A stretch of DNA of 64,000 bases from Nocardia takedensis NBRC 100417 (GTDB lineage: Bacteria > Actinomycetota > Actinomycetes > Mycobacteriales > Mycobacteriaceae). The stretch lies in contig NZ_BAGG01000040.1 of the NCBI RefSeq assembly GCF_000308695.1, positions 1 through 64,000 on the forward strand. Reading direction: 5' to 3'. The notes under the pieces are model-generated. The model was given only the letters and a program-made list of their open reading frames with translations, had not been told where the DNA came from and ran no database searches. The translations under genes were made by a program, and so were the position numbers. Position 1 is the first letter of the stretch, and each line of letters begins with the position of its first letter. Of the stretch, positions 37,276-47,616 are shown piece by piece.

Positions 37276-38009
37276 CCCGGATGCGGGCGCCGTTCGCGGG
37301 GCGCGTGGCCGAGCGGGGAGCCGAACTGCTCGCCCGCCTGCGGTCGGTGCGCCCGGGCCGGGTGCGGCTGTGGTCGCTGCTCGGCGCGGCGGTGCTCACC
37401 GTGGTCGTGCTGCTGGCGTGGTTCACGCCCGCGCTGTCGGTGCGCACCGTGCAGATCAGCGGCACCGTGAAGGTGACCGAGGCGCAGGTCGAGGAGCAGT
37501 TGCGGATCCCGTCGGGTCTGTCGATGCTGCGGTTGGACACCAACGAGGTGGCGCGGCGGGTGGCCGACATCCCGAAGGTGCGCAGCGCCCGGGTGCAGCG
37601 GGTCTTCCCCTCGACGGTGCGGGTGACGGTGGAGGAGCGCGAGGCGGTGCTCTATTTCGACAGCCCGCAGGGCGCGCATCTGCTCGACGCCGACGGGGTG
37701 GAGTTCGCCGTGGAGCAGGCGCCGATCGGCGTCCCGAAACTGCTCGCCGAGCGCCCGAGCGCCGCCGATCCGGTCACCCAGGCCGCGGTCGCCGTGCTGA
37801 ACGCCCTGCCACCCGCCTTGACGATCCAGGTGGGCGAGGTTGCCGCACGGTCGATTTCGGACATCTCGTTGAGTCTGAAGGACGGACGCGAGGTACTGTG
37901 GGGTGGAGCGGCCGACGCCGAGCGCAAAGCGCAGGTGGTGTTGCCGCTGCTGACACGTGAGGGAACGGTGTTCGACGTTTCGAGTCCGAATCTGGTCACG
38001 GTAAAGTGA
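37272..38009 (+). CDS. ftsQ: Division protein FtsQ
   Basis: A bitopic membrane protein of 245 residues, shorter than many actinobacterial FtsQ because the cytoplasmic tail is only about 35 residues. One helix ([19 protein letters not shown]) is followed by the POTRA domain ([20 protein letters not shown]) and the FtsQ/DivIB beta domain ([26 protein letters not shown]). It links FtsZ-ring and wall-synthesis proteins through FtsL and FtsB. Its start overlaps murC. A 337-base gap to ftsZ follows. Confidence 0.92.
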   Translation: MTRMRAPFAGRVAERGAELLARLRSVRPGRVRLWSLLGAAVLTVVVLLAWFTPALSVRTVQISGTVKVTEAQVEEQLRIPSGLSMLRLDTNEVARRVADIPKVRSARVQRVFPSTVRVTVEEREAVLYFDSPQGAHLLDADGVEFAVEQAPIGVPKLLAERPSAADPVTQAAVAVLNALPPALTIQVGEVAARSISDISLSLKDGREVLWGGAADAERKAQVVLPLLTREGTVFDVSSPNLVTVK

Positions 38010-38192
38010 TCCACACCCATTGTGCCCAGGGTTTTTTCGGTGCCACCGAGAAGGGGACCGGGGGCAAACGTCCACGATACGACGTGTTTCGCGGCGAGAC
38101 GAGAAGGATCACACAAGATTCTGTCACTCGTCTCGGCGCGCCTGCGCGCGTATCGCGGCGGCTGCGAATAGCGTTCCGCACCAGTCGGATAC

Positions 38193-38230
38193 TTGACATA
38201 ACGCTAACCCTATGGTTGAGGTTGAGGGTT
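38193..38230 (+). promoter_or_regulatory. Candidate ftsZ promoter and repeat element
   Basis: The ftsQ-ftsZ gap (38010-38346) holds no gene. Within it are TTGACA at 38193 and a TATGGT -10-like box at 38211, only 12 bases apart, so the TTGACA may not be its partner. Around them AACCCT at 38206-38211 is inverted as AGGGTT at 38225-38230, and GGTTGAG recurs in tandem between. A separately regulated ftsZ promoter is likely. Confidence 0.5.
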
Positions 38231-38346
38231 GGCCCGAACGGTCGGAACCGACCCGGACCGCGGAGCACGGCGGCGCGGGCCGGCGCGCGGCGAGATGTCT
38301 CGAATCCGGAAACGACAGGCTTTAGATCGAAGGAAGGCGAGAGCCC

Positions 38347-39561
38347 ATGACGCCCCCGCACAACTACCTTGCGGTGATCAAGGTCGTCGGTATCGGCGGC
38401 GGCGGTGTGAATGCCGTCAACCGGATGATCGAGCAGGGACTCAAAGGTGTCGAGTTCATCGCGGTCAACACCGACGCGCAGGCCCTGCTGATGAGTGATG
38501 CCGACGTCAAACTCGACGTCGGCCGGGAACTCACCCGCGGCCTCGGCGCCGGCGCCGACCCCGAGGTCGGACGCCGCGCGGCCGAGGACCACAAGGACGA
38601 GATCGAGGAAGTCCTCAAGGGCGCGGACATGGTGTTCGTGACCGCGGGCGAGGGCGGCGGCACCGGCACCGGCGGCGCGCCCGTCGTGGCCAGCATCGCC
38701 CGCAAACTCGGCGCGCTCACCATCGGTGTGGTCACCCGGCCGTTCTCCTTCGAGGGCAAGCGCCGCGGCGGACAGGCCGAGACGGGCATCAACCTGCTGC
38801 GCGAATCCTGCGACACCCTCATCGTCATCCCGAACGATCGCCTGCTCCAACTCGGCGACGCGGCCGTCAGTCTCATGGACGCCTTCCGTTCCGCCGACGA
38901 GGTGCTGCTCAACGGTGTCCAGGGCATCACCGACCTGATCACCACCCCGGGTCTGATCAACGTCGACTTCGCCGACGTCAAGAGCGTCATGTCCGGCGCG
39001 GGCAGCGCGCTCATGGGCATCGGCTCGGCGCGCGGCGAGGGCCGATCGGTCAAGGCCGCCGAGGCCGCGATCAACTCCCCGCTGCTCGAGGCGTCCATGG
39101 ACGGCGCGCACGGCGTGCTGCTCTCGATCGCGGGCGGGTCGGACCTCGGTCTGTTCGAGATCAACGAGGCCGCCTCGCTGGTGCAGGAGGCCGCCCACAT
39201 CGAGGCCAACATCATCTTCGGTACGGTCATCGACGATTCGCTCGGCGACGAGGTGCGCGTCACCGTGATCGCGGCCGGATTCGACGGCGGCGGACCGGCG
39301 CGGCGCACTTTCGAGCGACCGGGGACCATCGGCCGGGCGAGCGCGGGGGAGTTGGGCGGGTCACGCACCGCGGAGGTCACCGCCAGAGGGGATACCGCGG
39401 CGCCGCCACCGCGTACACCCACGCGCGGCACCGTGCCCAGCTACCAGGAAGCCGAACGGGCCCGCCTGGATTCCTCGGCCGCGCGCTCGCACATGCAGCC
39501 GCCGCCGGACATCGACGACGATGACGACGACGTCGACGTGCCGTCGTTCATGCGTCGCTGA
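38347..39561 (+). CDS. ftsZ: Cell division GTPase FtsZ
   Basis: Tubulin-like GTPase that forms the Z ring, 404 residues. Begins [21 protein letters not shown]. The tubulin signature GGGTGTG is at residues 103-109 ([18 protein letters not shown]). The T7 region [11 protein letters not shown] and the N-terminal nucleotide loops are intact. A variable linker leads to the C-terminal tail [12 protein letters not shown], the docking site for SepF and FtsW. AAGGAAGGCGAG provides the ribosome site. Confidence 0.97.
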   Translation: MTPPHNYLAVIKVVGIGGGGVNAVNRMIEQGLKGVEFIAVNTDAQALLMSDADVKLDVGRELTRGLGAGADPEVGRRAAEDHKDEIEEVLKGADMVFVTAGEGGGTGTGGAPVVASIARKLGALTIGVVTRPFSFEGKRRGGQAETGINLLRESCDTLIVIPNDRLLQLGDAAVSLMDAFRSADEVLLNGVQGITDLITTPGLINVDFADVKSVMSGAGSALMGIGSARGEGRSVKAAEAAINSPLLEASMDGAHGVLLSIAGGSDLGLFEINEAASLVQEAAHIEANIIFGTVIDDSLGDEVRVTVIAAGFDGGGPARRTFERPGTIGRASAGELGGSRTAEVTARGDTAAPPPRTPTRGTVPSYQEAERARLDSSAARSHMQPPPDIDDDDDDVDVPSFMRR

Positions 39562-39579
39562 GGCTCCTTCGCGCACGAC

Positions 39580-39608
39580 GAGGCTGATCCGCACCGCGGG
39601 TCGGCCTC
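39580..39608 (+). terminator. Terminator hairpin after ftsZ
   Basis: A 13-pair stem with two G-U wobbles: GAGGCTGATCCGC at 39580-39592 and GCGGGTCGGCCTC at 39596-39608, loop ACC, then TCTTGG. It lies 18 bases after the stop. Confidence 0.7.
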
Positions 39609-39658
39609 TCTTGGTGTGTCGGGAGCCTGCGGTTTCGGCGTCGCGCCGGGGCGGCCGT

Positions 39659-39664
39659 TAGGCT
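39659..39664 (+). promoter_or_regulatory. -10 box of leaderless pgeF
   Basis: TAGGCT ends seven bases before the ATG at 39672, so the transcript would begin at the start codon. No ribosome site is present. Confidence 0.6.
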
Positions 39665-39671
39665 CGAATCC

Positions 39672-40400
39672 ATGACTGCTGCGCCGACTCTGACCGTGCG
39701 ACGGGTGACGACGACCAGGGCGGGCGGATTCTCGGCCCCGCCCTACGACTCGTTCAACCTCGGCGATCACGTCGGCGACGATCCCGCGGCGGTGCGGCGC
39801 AACCGCGAAAGGTTGGCCGAGGGCATCGGCCTGAGCCCCGACCGTCTGGTGTGGATGGAGCAGATCCACAGCCGCACGGTGACCATCGTGGACGGTCCGC
39901 GCGCCGAACCGGTCCCGGCCACCGACGCCGTGGTGACGACCGTCCCGAACCTGGCGTTGGTCACCCTGTCGGCGGACTGTGTGCCGGTACTGCTGTCCGA
40001 TGACGAGGCCGGGGTGATCGCCGCGGTGCACGCGGGACGGATCGGCGCCAGGGTCGGCATCGTGCCCGCCGTGCTCGCGGCGATGGAATCGGTGGGGGCC
40101 AGGATGGACCGCATCGGCGCGTTCCTGGGCCCGGCCGCCTCCGGGCGGCGCTACGAGGTGCCCGCGGCGATGCGCGAGGACGTGGAGCGGCATCTGCCGG
40201 GCAGCGCGGCCACCACCGTGCACGGCACGCCGTCGCTCGACCTGCGCGCGGGCATCCGTCGGCAGCTGACCGAGGCCGGTGTCGGCGGGGTCGCGGTCGA
40301 CCCGCGCTGCACCATCGAGGACAAGACGTTGTTCAGCCATCGACGCGGCGCGCCGACCGGGCGACTCGCAGGTGTGATTTGGATGCAAGCGGGTACGTGA
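39672..40400 (+). CDS. pgeF: PgeF/YfiH family peptidoglycan editing factor (purine nucleoside phosphorylase-like)
   Basis: A 242-residue copper/zinc-dependent enzyme of the former laccase-domain (DUF152) family. Members act on purine nucleosides and prevent faulty wall precursors. Conserved residues: the Cys in LSADCVPVLL near residue 107 and the His in IAAVHAGRIG, with a further His in EQIHSRTV near residue 66. It follows ftsZ as in other actinobacteria and precedes yggS. A hairpin before it and a -10 box next to the ATG suggest its own leaderless transcript. Confidence 0.88.
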   Translation: MTAAPTLTVRRVTTTRAGGFSAPPYDSFNLGDHVGDDPAAVRRNRERLAEGIGLSPDRLVWMEQIHSRTVTIVDGPRAEPVPATDAVVTTVPNLALVTLSADCVPVLLSDDEAGVIAAVHAGRIGARVGIVPAVLAAMESVGARMDRIGAFLGPAASGRRYEVPAAMREDVERHLPGSAATTVHGTPSLDLRAGIRRQLTEAGVGGVAVDPRCTIEDKTLFSHRRGAPTGRLAGVIWMQAGT

Positions 40401-40494
40401 GGCAACGTGTGTCGGTTCGGCACCGGCACGACGGGTTCACCAAGCCATTCGGTAACCCCGCGCGATCGGTGGCCGACGGGAGAGTGAGGGTCGG

Positions 40495-41259
40495 GTGAAC
40501 GGGATCGCGGAGTCGACGGTGGCGTCGCGGACGGCGGAGTTGTCCGCGCGGTTGGACGGATTGCTGGCGCGGATCGAGGCGGCGCGCGTGGCCGCCGGTC
40601 GCGAACCGGGGTCGGTGCGTCTGCTGCCGGTGACGAAGTTCTTCCCGGCGCGCGACATCGAGATCCTGTATCGGCTCGGCCGCCGGGAATTCGGCGAGTC
40701 GCGCGAGCAGGAGGCCACCGCCAAGGTCGCGGATCTGCGCGCGCTCGCATCGTCCGACGAGGCCGATTCGGCCATCGCCTGGCACATGATCGGTCGCCTG
40801 CAACGCAACAAGGCGCGGGTGGTCGCCCGCTGGGCGCACACCGTGCACTCGGTGGACAGCGAGCGGCTGGCAACGGCCCTTGACGCGGGGGCGCGCGCCG
40901 CCCTCGACGCCGGGGAGCGCGCCGAACCGTTGCGGGTGCTGCTGCAAGTGAGCCTGGACGCCGATCCCGGACGCGGCGGAGTGGTTCCCGAGGAGCTGGA
41001 CCGCTTGGCCGACGGGGTCGCGGAATCGGCGTCGCTGCGGCTCGGGGGCCTGATGGCCATCCCGCCACTCGACGCCGACGCCGATAGCGCGTTCGCGCGT
41101 CTTGCGAGTTTGCACACGTCGCTGCTGGGCCGACATCCCGGGGCGACCGAGCTTTCCGCAGGAATGTCGGGCGATATCGAGCAGGCGGTCGAACATGGTT
41201 CGACATGTGTGCGTGTCGGTACCGCCCTGATGGGTCCGAGGCCGATAACCTCGGCGTAG
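40495..41259 (+). CDS. YggS family PLP-homeostasis protein
   Basis: A 254-residue PLP-binding barrel protein, thought to buffer pyridoxal phosphate and affect amino-acid balance rather than catalyse a reaction. The PLP lysine is in [17 protein letters not shown]; canonical members read VTKTVPA or [28 protein letters not shown] and the C-terminal [24 protein letters not shown] are all present. The GTG start at 40495 is preceded by GAGGGTCGG. It sits between pgeF and sepF as in most actinobacterial dcw regions. Confidence 0.9.
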   Translation: MNGIAESTVASRTAELSARLDGLLARIEAARVAAGREPGSVRLLPVTKFFPARDIEILYRLGRREFGESREQEATAKVADLRALASSDEADSAIAWHMIGRLQRNKARVVARWAHTVHSVDSERLATALDAGARAALDAGERAEPLRVLLQVSLDADPGRGGVVPEELDRLADGVAESASLRLGGLMAIPPLDADADSAFARLASLHTSLLGRHPGATELSAGMSGDIEQAVEHGSTCVRVGTALMGPRPITSA

Positions 41260-41290
41260 CAAAGAAACCTCATCAGTCACATTCGACACA

Positions 41291-41296
41291 TATGCT
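41291..41296 (+). promoter_or_regulatory. Candidate sepF -10 box
   Basis: TATGCT fits TANNNT in the 106-base gap before sepF. A start about 7 bases downstream would give a leader of roughly 60 bases containing GAAGGAAGG before the ATG at 41366. Confidence 0.45.
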
Positions 41297-41365
41297 TGGG
41301 ACGGACGAGGGGCTGAGCAAGACTTCAACACCCGGCCGCCACCGGGGCCGAAGGAAGGTCGACCA

Positions 41366-42178
41366 ATGAGCACGCTGCACAAGTTCAAGGCGTACTTCGG
41401 CATGGTTCCTCTCGAGGATTACGAAGACGACTACGTCGACGATCGCGGCCCCCGTGGGGCCGGCGAGCGCGGCGCTGCTCGGCCCCGCGGCTACTCCGAC
41501 CGGGCCGGGTACGGTGCCGACCGCTACGCCGAGGATCGTTACGGCGTGGACCGTTTCGGTCCCGAGCGCTTCGGCCCCGACCGGTTCGAGGACGAGCCCG
41601 ACTACCCGGAGCCCGCGTACAAGTCGCCCTACAAGGCGGGGTACCCGCCCGGGCGCGACTACGGTGAGGAGCCGTACGGCGAGGACCGTTACGAGGTTCC
41701 GCGGCGCCCCACCCGGATCGATGCCGCGCCCTCCTCGGGCGCGCGTTTCCGGGCGGGCGGCGGTGCGCCGATGCTGCGAGGAGCCACCCGCGGTGCGCTC
41801 GCCGTGGATCCCGACGCCGAGGAGCGACGGCTGGAGGAGCGCATGCGCCCGGAGCCCGCTGTCGCCCGCAGGCCAGGGATCTTCGAGGACGGAGGTCCCT
41901 TGTCCAAGATCACGACGCTGCGCCCGCGCGACTACAGCGAGGCCCGCATCATCGGTGAGCGCTTCCGCGAGGGCAACCCGGTCATCATGGACCTGGTCGA
42001 TCTGAGCAACGCCGACGCCAAGCGCCTGGTCGACTTCGCCGCCGGACTGGCCTTCGCCCTGCGCGGTTCGTTCGACAAGGTCGCGACGAAGGTGTTCCTG
42101 CTCTCACCGGCCGACGTCGACGTATCGGCCGAGGAGCGCCGCCGCATCGCCGAAACGGGCTTCTACAACCAGAAATAG
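41366..42178 (+). CDS. sepF: Cell division protein SepF
   Basis: Membrane-binding anchor for FtsZ, 270 residues. The N-terminal amphipathic helix is [21 protein letters not shown] disordered linker of about 150 residues is rich in Asp, Arg, Tyr and Gly with repeated [10 protein letters not shown] units near residues 54-66. The conserved SepF domain covers about residues 178-265 ([38 protein letters not shown], and [11 protein letters not shown]). The linker is longer than in Firmicutes and of typical actinobacterial type. Confidence 0.93.
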   Translation: MSTLHKFKAYFGMVPLEDYEDDYVDDRGPRGAGERGAARPRGYSDRAGYGADRYAEDRYGVDRFGPERFGPDRFEDEPDYPEPAYKSPYKAGYPPGRDYGEEPYGEDRYEVPRRPTRIDAAPSSGARFRAGGGAPMLRGATRGALAVDPDAEERRLEERMRPEPAVARRPGIFEDGGPLSKITTLRPRDYSEARIIGERFREGNPVIMDLVDLSNADAKRLVDFAAGLAFALRGSFDKVATKVFLLSPADVDVSAEERRRIAETGFYNQK

Positions 42179-42259
42179 GGGTCCGATGCGGGGGGTGGGG
42201 TGGTCCGGTCGGGGGCGGGGCGGTGTGGTCATTTTGCGCGAGGCGGATTTTCGGGCAGA

Positions 42260-42571
42260 GTGAACTCCGTGGCCTTGTTCGCGGTGCTGTACTTCGTACT
42301 GTTCATCTTCTGGCTGTTGTTGATCAGCCGGGTGATCGTCGAGTTCGTGCGTAGCTTCGCCCGTGACTGGCGTCCCACGGGCGTCGTCGTCGTGGTCCTG
42401 GAGGTCATCTTCACGATCACGGATCCCCCGGTGAAACTGCTGAGGCGGCTGATACCACCGGTGTCCCTGGGGGGAATTCGCCTGGACCTGTCGATTATGG
42501 TCCTGCTTTTCATCGTCTTCATCCTGATGTCGATCGTGAGCAGGCTCGGCCAACCGGTAGCTCCGGTGTGA
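42260..42571 (+). CDS. YggT family membrane protein
   Basis: A 103-residue integral membrane protein with two YggT-type hydrophobic segments: LFAVLYFVLFIFWLLLISRV and IRLDLSIMVLLFIVFILMSI. The family motif ITDPPVKLLRRLIPP lies between them. It starts at the GTG at 42260 or at a GTG at 42269. YggT genes sit between sepF and divIVA across many bacteria; a membrane role near the division machinery or in osmotic response is suggested, but no reaction is known. Confidence 0.88.
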   Translation: MNSVALFAVLYFVLFIFWLLLISRVIVEFVRSFARDWRPTGVVVVVLEVIFTITDPPVKLLRRLIPPVSLGGIRLDLSIMVLLFIVFILMSIVSRLGQPVAPV

Positions 42572-42586
42572 CAGAATGGGCGAAGA

Positions 42587-42592
42587 TACCGT
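42587..42592 (+). promoter_or_regulatory. Candidate wag31 -10 box
   Basis: TACCGT fits TANNNT 45 bases upstream of the ATG at 42638. The palindromic AGATCT occurs twice just downstream (42596-42611), a possible operator. Confidence 0.4.
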
Positions 42593-42637
42593 GCCAGATC
42601 TGCTAGATCTCCAAAAGACGCGTGAAGGGATCCTTCC

Positions 42638-43489
42638 ATGCCGCTGACTCCAGCCGATGTGCACAACGTCGCGTTCAGCAAACCGCCGATCGGGAAGCGC
42701 GGCTACAACGAGGACGAGGTCGACGCCTTCCTGGACCTCGTCGAGCAGGAGCTCTCGCGGCTGATCGAGGAGAACGCGGATCTGCGTCAGCGGGTCGCGG
42801 AGTTGGACGCCGAGCTGGCCGATGCCAAGAAGAATCGCTCGGCGGCCCCCGCCACGGTGAAGGCTCCCATCCAGCAGGCCCCTCCGCCCCCTCCGGAACC
42901 GATCAAACCCCCGGTCCAGCAAGCGCCGCCGGCCCCGATGCCGGTGGCGGCGCCCGCTCCCAAGGACGCACCGGGCGCGGACGCGAATCTGCAGGCGGCC
43001 AAGGTGCTCAGCCTCGCCCAGGAGATGGCGGACCGGCTCACCAGCGATGCCAAGTCCGAGTCGGAGAACCTGCTGTCCAACGCGCGGGCGAACTCCGAGC
43101 GACTGGTCAGTGACGCGCGCACCCGGTCGGAGGCGATGATCGCCGACGCCCGCCAGAAGTCCGACGCGATGCTGTCCGACGCCCAGAACCGTTCCGACAG
43201 CCAGTTGCGCCAGGCCAAGGAGAAGGCCGATGCCTTGCAGGCCGACGCCGAGCGCAAGCACACCGAGATCATGGCCACCATCACCCAGCAGCGCAGTGTG
43301 CTGGAGAGCCGGATCGAGCAGCTCAAGACCTTCGAGCGGGAGTACCGCGTCCGGCTGAAGTCCTACCTGGAATCGCAGCTCGAGGAGTTGGAGAACCGTG
43401 GTTCGGCGGTCCCGGTGGACGGTGGCGAGCCCTTCGACACCAACACCGGCAGCCTCGCTCCCGCGTCGTTCGCCAAGGGCGGCAAGTAA
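42638..43489 (+). CDS. wag31: Polar growth scaffold Wag31 (DivIVA)
   Basis: Coiled-coil protein that recruits wall synthesis to the poles, 283 residues. The N-terminal DivIVA domain reads [19 protein letters not shown] with [20 protein letters not shown] Pro-rich linker (residues about 70-115) follows, then a long coiled coil. Residues about 132-200 show six 11-residue repeats: [66 protein letters not shown]. This hendecad pattern suits a curved parallel coil. AAGGGATC is the likely ribosome site. Confidence 0.95.
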   Translation: MPLTPADVHNVAFSKPPIGKRGYNEDEVDAFLDLVEQELSRLIEENADLRQRVAELDAELADAKKNRSAAPATVKAPIQQAPPPPPEPIKPPVQQAPPAPMPVAAPAPKDAPGADANLQAAKVLSLAQEMADRLTSDAKSESENLLSNARANSERLVSDARTRSEAMIADARQKSDAMLSDAQNRSDSQLRQAKEKADALQADAERKHTEIMATITQQRSVLESRIEQLKTFEREYRVRLKSYLESQLEELENRGSAVPVDGGEPFDTNTGSLAPASFAKGGK

Positions 43490-43603
43490 CACCGGGTGTG
43501 ATGCGGTGCGTCGCATCGTCGCGCCGTCGGCTGCCGGGACGAGAGTTGTCCAGAAGGTAGCCGACGGTGCTGTAGAGCCGCCTGGGCTACCCTGGGGGTC
43601 ACC

Positions 43604-43804
43604 ATGCTCGTCGTGACGCTCGTTCTCGCCGCCATCGGATTCGCGCTGCTGGTGACCGCTCTCACCACCGGCTCGGTGTTGTGGGCATGGGGTTGCATCA
43701 TCGTGTGCGTCGTCGGCGCTGTGCTGTTGCTGGTGAGCGCGTTGTCGATTCGGCGTCCGGACGGGGACGGCCCGGAACCACCGCGGCGACACGTTCGTCG
43801 TTAG
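43604..43804 (+). CDS. Small two-helix membrane protein
   Basis: A 66-residue protein: two membrane helices (MLVVTLVLAAIGFALLVTAL and a second from WAWGCIIVCVVGAVLLLVSA), then a basic tail ending PPRRHVRR. A TACCCT -10-like box at 43588 is 10 bases from the ATG with a GGGGG run between, so the leader would be very short. Similar small proteins follow wag31 in mycobacteria and Nocardia. Function unknown. Confidence 0.75.
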   Translation: MLVVTLVLAAIGFALLVTALTTGSVLWAWGCIIVCVVGAVLLLVSALSIRRPDGDGPEPPRRHVRR

Positions 43805-43867
43805 GCGTCCGACAAGGCGCGGTCCGCGAGTCGGGCCGCGCCGAATTCGGTTGACGGGGCCGGCTAG

Positions 43868-44109
43868 AATCGAAGAACACGGCGTGGATCCGGCTATCAC
43901 CGGGGAGCCTTCGGAAGAACGGCGCGGGTTGCCCGCGTCCAGTAGAACCGAACGGGTCGAGCCCGTCACAGCTCCTACGAGAGGTCCGGTCGATCGTTTG
44001 CCGGACAAGCGGGGTGGTACCGCGGTTTCGGCGTGACGTGCGCCGGTGTCGTCCCCGTGCCGACACCGAACGCGCCGCGGGGCGCGTGGCACGAGGAGAC
44101 CTATCCGCG
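43868..44109 (+). promoter_or_regulatory. Translational ileS T-box leader
   Basis: tRNA-sensing leader of ileS. The T-box sequence GGTGGTACCGCG is at 44013-44024; its UGGU pairs with the NCCA end of uncharged tRNA. A short Stem I holds the specifier ATC (Ile) at 43896-43898 in CCGGCTATCACCGG. No terminator with a T-run is present. The ribosome site GAGGAG is at 44093-44098, and CTCCT at 43972 could sequester it. Uncharged tRNA-Ile would free the start. This matches the actinobacterial ileS T-box type, with an unusually short Stem I. Confidence 0.88.
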
Positions 44110-47100
44110 ATGGCGGACGACAGCAGCAGCGCTTATCCCCGCGTCGATCTCGGCGCGGGCAGCAGTGGCTCGTTCCCGCAGATGGAACGGCGTGTGCTCG
44201 ACGCCTGGGCCGCCGACGACACCTTCCGAGCGAGCATCGACAACCGCCCGGCCGACGGGTCCGGGCCGGGTCAGGAGTTCGTCTTCTACGACGGACCGCC
44301 GTTTGCCAACGGTCTGCCGCATTACGGGCACCTGCTCACCGGATACGTCAAGGATCTGATTCCTCGTTTCCAGACCATGCGCGGTAAGCGTGTCGAGCGG
44401 CGTTTCGGCTGGGACTGCCACGGATTGCCCGCGGAAATCGAAGCCGAAAAGCAGCTCGGTATCACGGACAAATCACAGATCGACGCCATGGGGCTGGCCG
44501 AATTCAATGCCGCCTGTAAATCTTCGGTACTGCGGTATACCGGAGAATGGCGCGACTACGTGACCCGGCAGGCCCGCTGGGTCGACTTCGACAACGACTA
44601 CAAGACCCTGGATCTCGACTTCATGGAGTCGGTGATGTGGGCGTTCAAGTCGCTGTACGACAAGGGCCTGATCTACCAGGGCTTCCGGGTGCTGCCCTAC
44701 AGCTGGTACGAGCAGACGCCGCTGTCGAACCAGGAGACCCGCCTCGACGACGCCTACAAGATGCGTCAGGATCCGGCGGTCACCGTGGACATGGTGCTCG
44801 CCGTCGCGGCCGAGCACCCGCTGCACGCGCTCGACGGCGCGAACGCGCTGATCTGGACCACCACGCCGTGGACCCTGCCGTCCAACCTGGCGATCGCCGT
44901 GCACCCGGACGTGCGCTACGTGCACCTGCGCGCCGCCGACGGCAAGCGCTATGTGCTGGCCGCCGAGCGGGTGGGGCACTACACGCGCGAATTCGGCGAG
45001 GAGCCGCAGGTTCTGGGCGAGTTCGACGGCGCGGCGCTGGCCGGGCTCTCCTACGCGCCGCCGTTCGATTTCTTCCTGGGGCATCCGAACGCGCACCGGG
45101 TGTTGACGGCCGACTATGTGACCACCGATTCCGGTACCGGCGTCGTCCACCTCGCGCCGGCTTTCGGCGAGGAGGACATGGACGTCGCCTCGGCCGCCGG
45201 GATCGAGATCGTGCAGCCGTTGGATCCGGGCGGCAAGTTCACCTCGATGGTGCCCCCCTACGAGGGCCTGATGGTCTTCGACGCCAACCCGGTGATCATC
45301 AAGGATCTCAAGGCCGCCGGAAAGCTGCTGCGGCACGAGACGATCGAGCACTCGTATCCGCACAGTTGGCGTTCGGGCCAGCCGCTGATCTACATGGCGG
45401 TGCCGTCGTGGTTCGTGGCGGTGACCGAGTTCCGCGACCGCATGGTGGAGCTGAACAAGCGGATCAACTGGGTGCCCGAGCACATCCGCGACGGTCAGTT
45501 CGGCAAGTGGCTCGAGGGCGCGCGCGACTGGAACATCAGCCGTAACCGCTACTGGGGCAGTCCGATCCCGGTCTGGGTCTCCGACGATCCGGCCTACCCC
45601 CGGGTGGACGTCTACGGCTCGCTCGACGAGCTCGAGCGTGATTTCGGCGTGCGCCCGGACGATCTGCACCGGCCGATGATCGATCAGCTGACCCGCCCGA
45701 ATCCCGACGATCCGTCGGGCGCTTCGACGATGCGTCGGGTGCCCGAGGTGCTGGACTGCTGGTTCGAATCGGGCTCGATGCCGTTCGCGCAGGTGCACTA
45801 CCCGTTCGAGAACAAGGACTGGTTCGACTCGCACTTCCCGGGCGACTTCATCGTCGAGTACAACGGGCAGACCCGCGGCTGGTTCTACACCCTGCACGTG
45901 CTGGGCACGGCGCTGTTCGACAGTCCGGCCTTCTCCAATGTCGCCGCCCACGGCATCGTCCTGGGTGAGGACGGGCTGAAGATGTCGAAGTCCAAGGGCA
46001 ACTACCCGGATGTGAACGAGGTGTTCGACCGGGACGGCTCGGACGCGATGCGCTGGTTCCTGATGAGTTCGCCGATCCTGCGGGGCGGCAATCTCATCGT
46101 CACCGAGCGCGGCATCCGCGAGGGGATCGGCCACGCGCTGCGACCGCTGTGGAACGCGTGGACCTTCTTGCAGCTCTACGCCTCGACGCCGGGGACGTGG
46201 CGTACGGATTCGCCGAACGTGCTGGACCGCTACATCCTCGCCAAAGTGGCCGCGACCCGGGATGTGATGACCGACGCGCTCGAGAGCTACGACATCGCGG
46301 GCGCCTGCGAGGAGCTGCGCGGCTTCGCCGACGCGCTGACCAATTGGTATGTGCGCCGGTCGCGTTCGCGGTTCTGGTCGGAGGACCGTGACGCGGTCGA
46401 CACCTTGCACACGGTGCTCGAGGTGGTGACGCGTCTGGCCGCGCCGCTGCTGCCGCTGATCTCGGAGGTGATCTGGCGCGGGCTGACCGGCGGACGTTCG
46501 GTGCATCTGGCCGACTGGCCGGACAAGGGCGAGGTGCCCGAGGACGCGGAGTTGGTGGCCGCGATGGACGAGGTCCGCACGGTCTGTTCGACGGTGCTCG
46601 GTCTGCGCAAGGCGCGCAACCTGCGGGTGCGGTTGCCGTTGGCGGAGGTGACGATCGCGGCGGCCGACGCGCAGCGGTTGCGCCCCTTCGCCGACATCAT
46701 CGCCGACGAGGTCAACGTCAAGAAGGTCGACCTGACCACCGATGTGGCCGTGCACGGCCGTTTCGAGCTGGCGGTCAACGCCAGGGCGGCGGGTCCGCGC
46801 CTGGGCAAGGACGTGCAGACGGTCATCAAGGCGGTCAAGGCGGGCGAGTGGTCCGAGGACGCCGACGGCGTGGTGAGCGCCGCCGGGATCGCGCTGTTGC
46901 CCGAGGAGTACTCGCAGCGGTTGGTGGCGGCCGAGCCGGATTCGACGGCGGCGCTGCCGGGCAATGCCGGTCTGGTGGTGCTGGATTCGGCGGTGACCGA
47001 GGAGTTGGAGGCCGAGGGCTGGGCCCGCGACCTGATCCGTGACTTGCAGGAGACCCGCAAGTCGCTGGGGCTCGACGTCTCGGACCGGATCTCGGTGGTG

Positions 47101-47253
47101 TTGGCGGTGCCCGAGGAGCGGGCAGCCTGGGCGGCGACGCACCGCGACCTGATCGCCGGGGAGATCCTGGCGACGGAGTTGAGCTTCGGTGAGCCGGGGC
47201 CCGAGGCCGCCGAGATCGTCGGCGGGGTCCGGGTGTCGGTCGTCAAGGCATGA
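44110..47253 (+). CDS. ileS: Isoleucyl-tRNA synthetase, type 2
   Basis: Charges tRNA-Ile, 1047 residues. The class I signature is HYGH at residues 71-74 and KMSKS at 624-628. Further marks are [18 protein letters not shown] and the editing-domain segments [14 protein letters not shown] and [16 protein letters not shown]. The HYGH form and overall sequence fit the eukaryote-like type 2 enzymes, the class associated with lower sensitivity to mupirocin, rather than the common bacterial type 1. The start is set by the T-box leader. Nothing appears broken. Confidence 0.95.
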   Translation: MADDSSSAYPRVDLGAGSSGSFPQMERRVLDAWAADDTFRASIDNRPADGSGPGQEFVFYDGPPFANGLPHYGHLLTGYVKDLIPRFQTMRGKRVERRFGWDCHGLPAEIEAEKQLGITDKSQIDAMGLAEFNAACKSSVLRYTGEWRDYVTRQARWVDFDNDYKTLDLDFMESVMWAFKSLYDKGLIYQGFRVLPYSWYEQTPLSNQETRLDDAYKMRQDPAVTVDMVLAVAAEHPLHALDGANALIWTTTPWTLPSNLAIAVHPDVRYVHLRAADGKRYVLAAERVGHYTREFGEEPQVLGEFDGAALAGLSYAPPFDFFLGHPNAHRVLTADYVTTDSGTGVVHLAPAFGEEDMDVASAAGIEIVQPLDPGGKFTSMVPPYEGLMVFDANPVIIKDLKAAGKLLRHETIEHSYPHSWRSGQPLIYMAVPSWFVAVTEFRDRMVELNKRINWVPEHIRDGQFGKWLEGARDWNISRNRYWGSPIPVWVSDDPAYPRVDVYGSLDELERDFGVRPDDLHRPMIDQLTRPNPDDPSGASTMRRVPEVLDCWFESGSMPFAQVHYPFENKDWFDSHFPGDFIVEYNGQTRGWFYTLHVLGTALFDSPAFSNVAAHGIVLGEDGLKMSKSKGNYPDVNEVFDRDGSDAMRWFLMSSPILRGGNLIVTERGIREGIGHALRPLWNAWTFLQLYASTPGTWRTDSPNVLDRYILAKVAATRDVMTDALESYDIAGACEELRGFADALTNWYVRRSRSRFWSEDRDAVDTLHTVLEVVTRLAAPLLPLISEVIWRGLTGGRSVHLADWPDKGEVPEDAELVAAMDEVRTVCSTVLGLRKARNLRVRLPLAEVTIAAADAQRLRPFADIIADEVNVKKVDLTTDVAVHGRFELAVNARAAGPRLGKDVQTVIKAVKAGEWSEDADGVVSAAGIALLPEEYSQRLVAAEPDSTAALPGNAGLVVLDSAVTEELEAEGWARDLIRDLQETRKSLGLDVSDRISVVLAVPEERAAWAATHRDLIAGEILATELSFGEPGPEAAEIVGGVRVSVVKA

Positions 47254-47334
47254 GGACCGCGTCGGGGCGGGTGCGCCCGCCCGTCCCGACGCGACCTCCG
47301 GCGATACCCGGAGTAGGCCAACCTCACTCGATCC

Positions 47335-47350
47335 TGTGATTCGAATCACA
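47335..47350. promoter_or_regulatory. CRP/GlxR-like 16-base palindrome
   Basis: TGTGATTCGAATCACA is a perfect palindrome and fits TGTGA-N6-TCACA, the site of CRP in mycobacteria and GlxR in corynebacteria. Outer half-sites AACCTC at 47320 and GAGGTT at 47356 are also inverted around it. It lies in the 363-base ileS to NlpC/P60 gap. A weak GTGCCG/CGGCAC hairpin before ATTTTT at 47373-47405 may end ileS transcripts. Confidence 0.65.
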
Positions 47351-47616
47351 TGCTGGAGGTTAGCTGAAAACCGTGCCGAGATTTCGTACCGACCGGCACA
47401 ATTTTTGGTGTTACTGGTGATACCGATAGTGCTACTGGTGTCGCAGTAGCCGTTCAACGAGATTTTCCCTGTGTGAACCGCGTTGTCCCGGTCCGTGGCC
47501 GGGTGCAGTACGCGCTGTGGTCGGCAGTGTCACTCCGATGGCAAGGATGATGCTGCGAGTTAGCCGGGCCGCCCTCACGGCGGCCGACAGCTGGGCCGAC
47601 AGTGAAGGGCGAGCAC

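Noticed and set aside
43500..43517. Terminator after wag31 (GATGCG/CGCATC)
   Set aside because: Six-base stem with no following T-run; too weak to list as a feature.
47313..47366. Iron-regulator (IdeR/DtxR) box around TAGGCCAACCT and GGTTAGCTGA
   Set aside because: Only partial half-sites match; the central perfect CRP-type palindrome explains the symmetry better.
44473..47457. 994-codon minus-strand open frame opposite ileS
   Set aside because: Antisense shadow with biased His/Arg/Gln composition; ileS motifs on the plus strand are intact.
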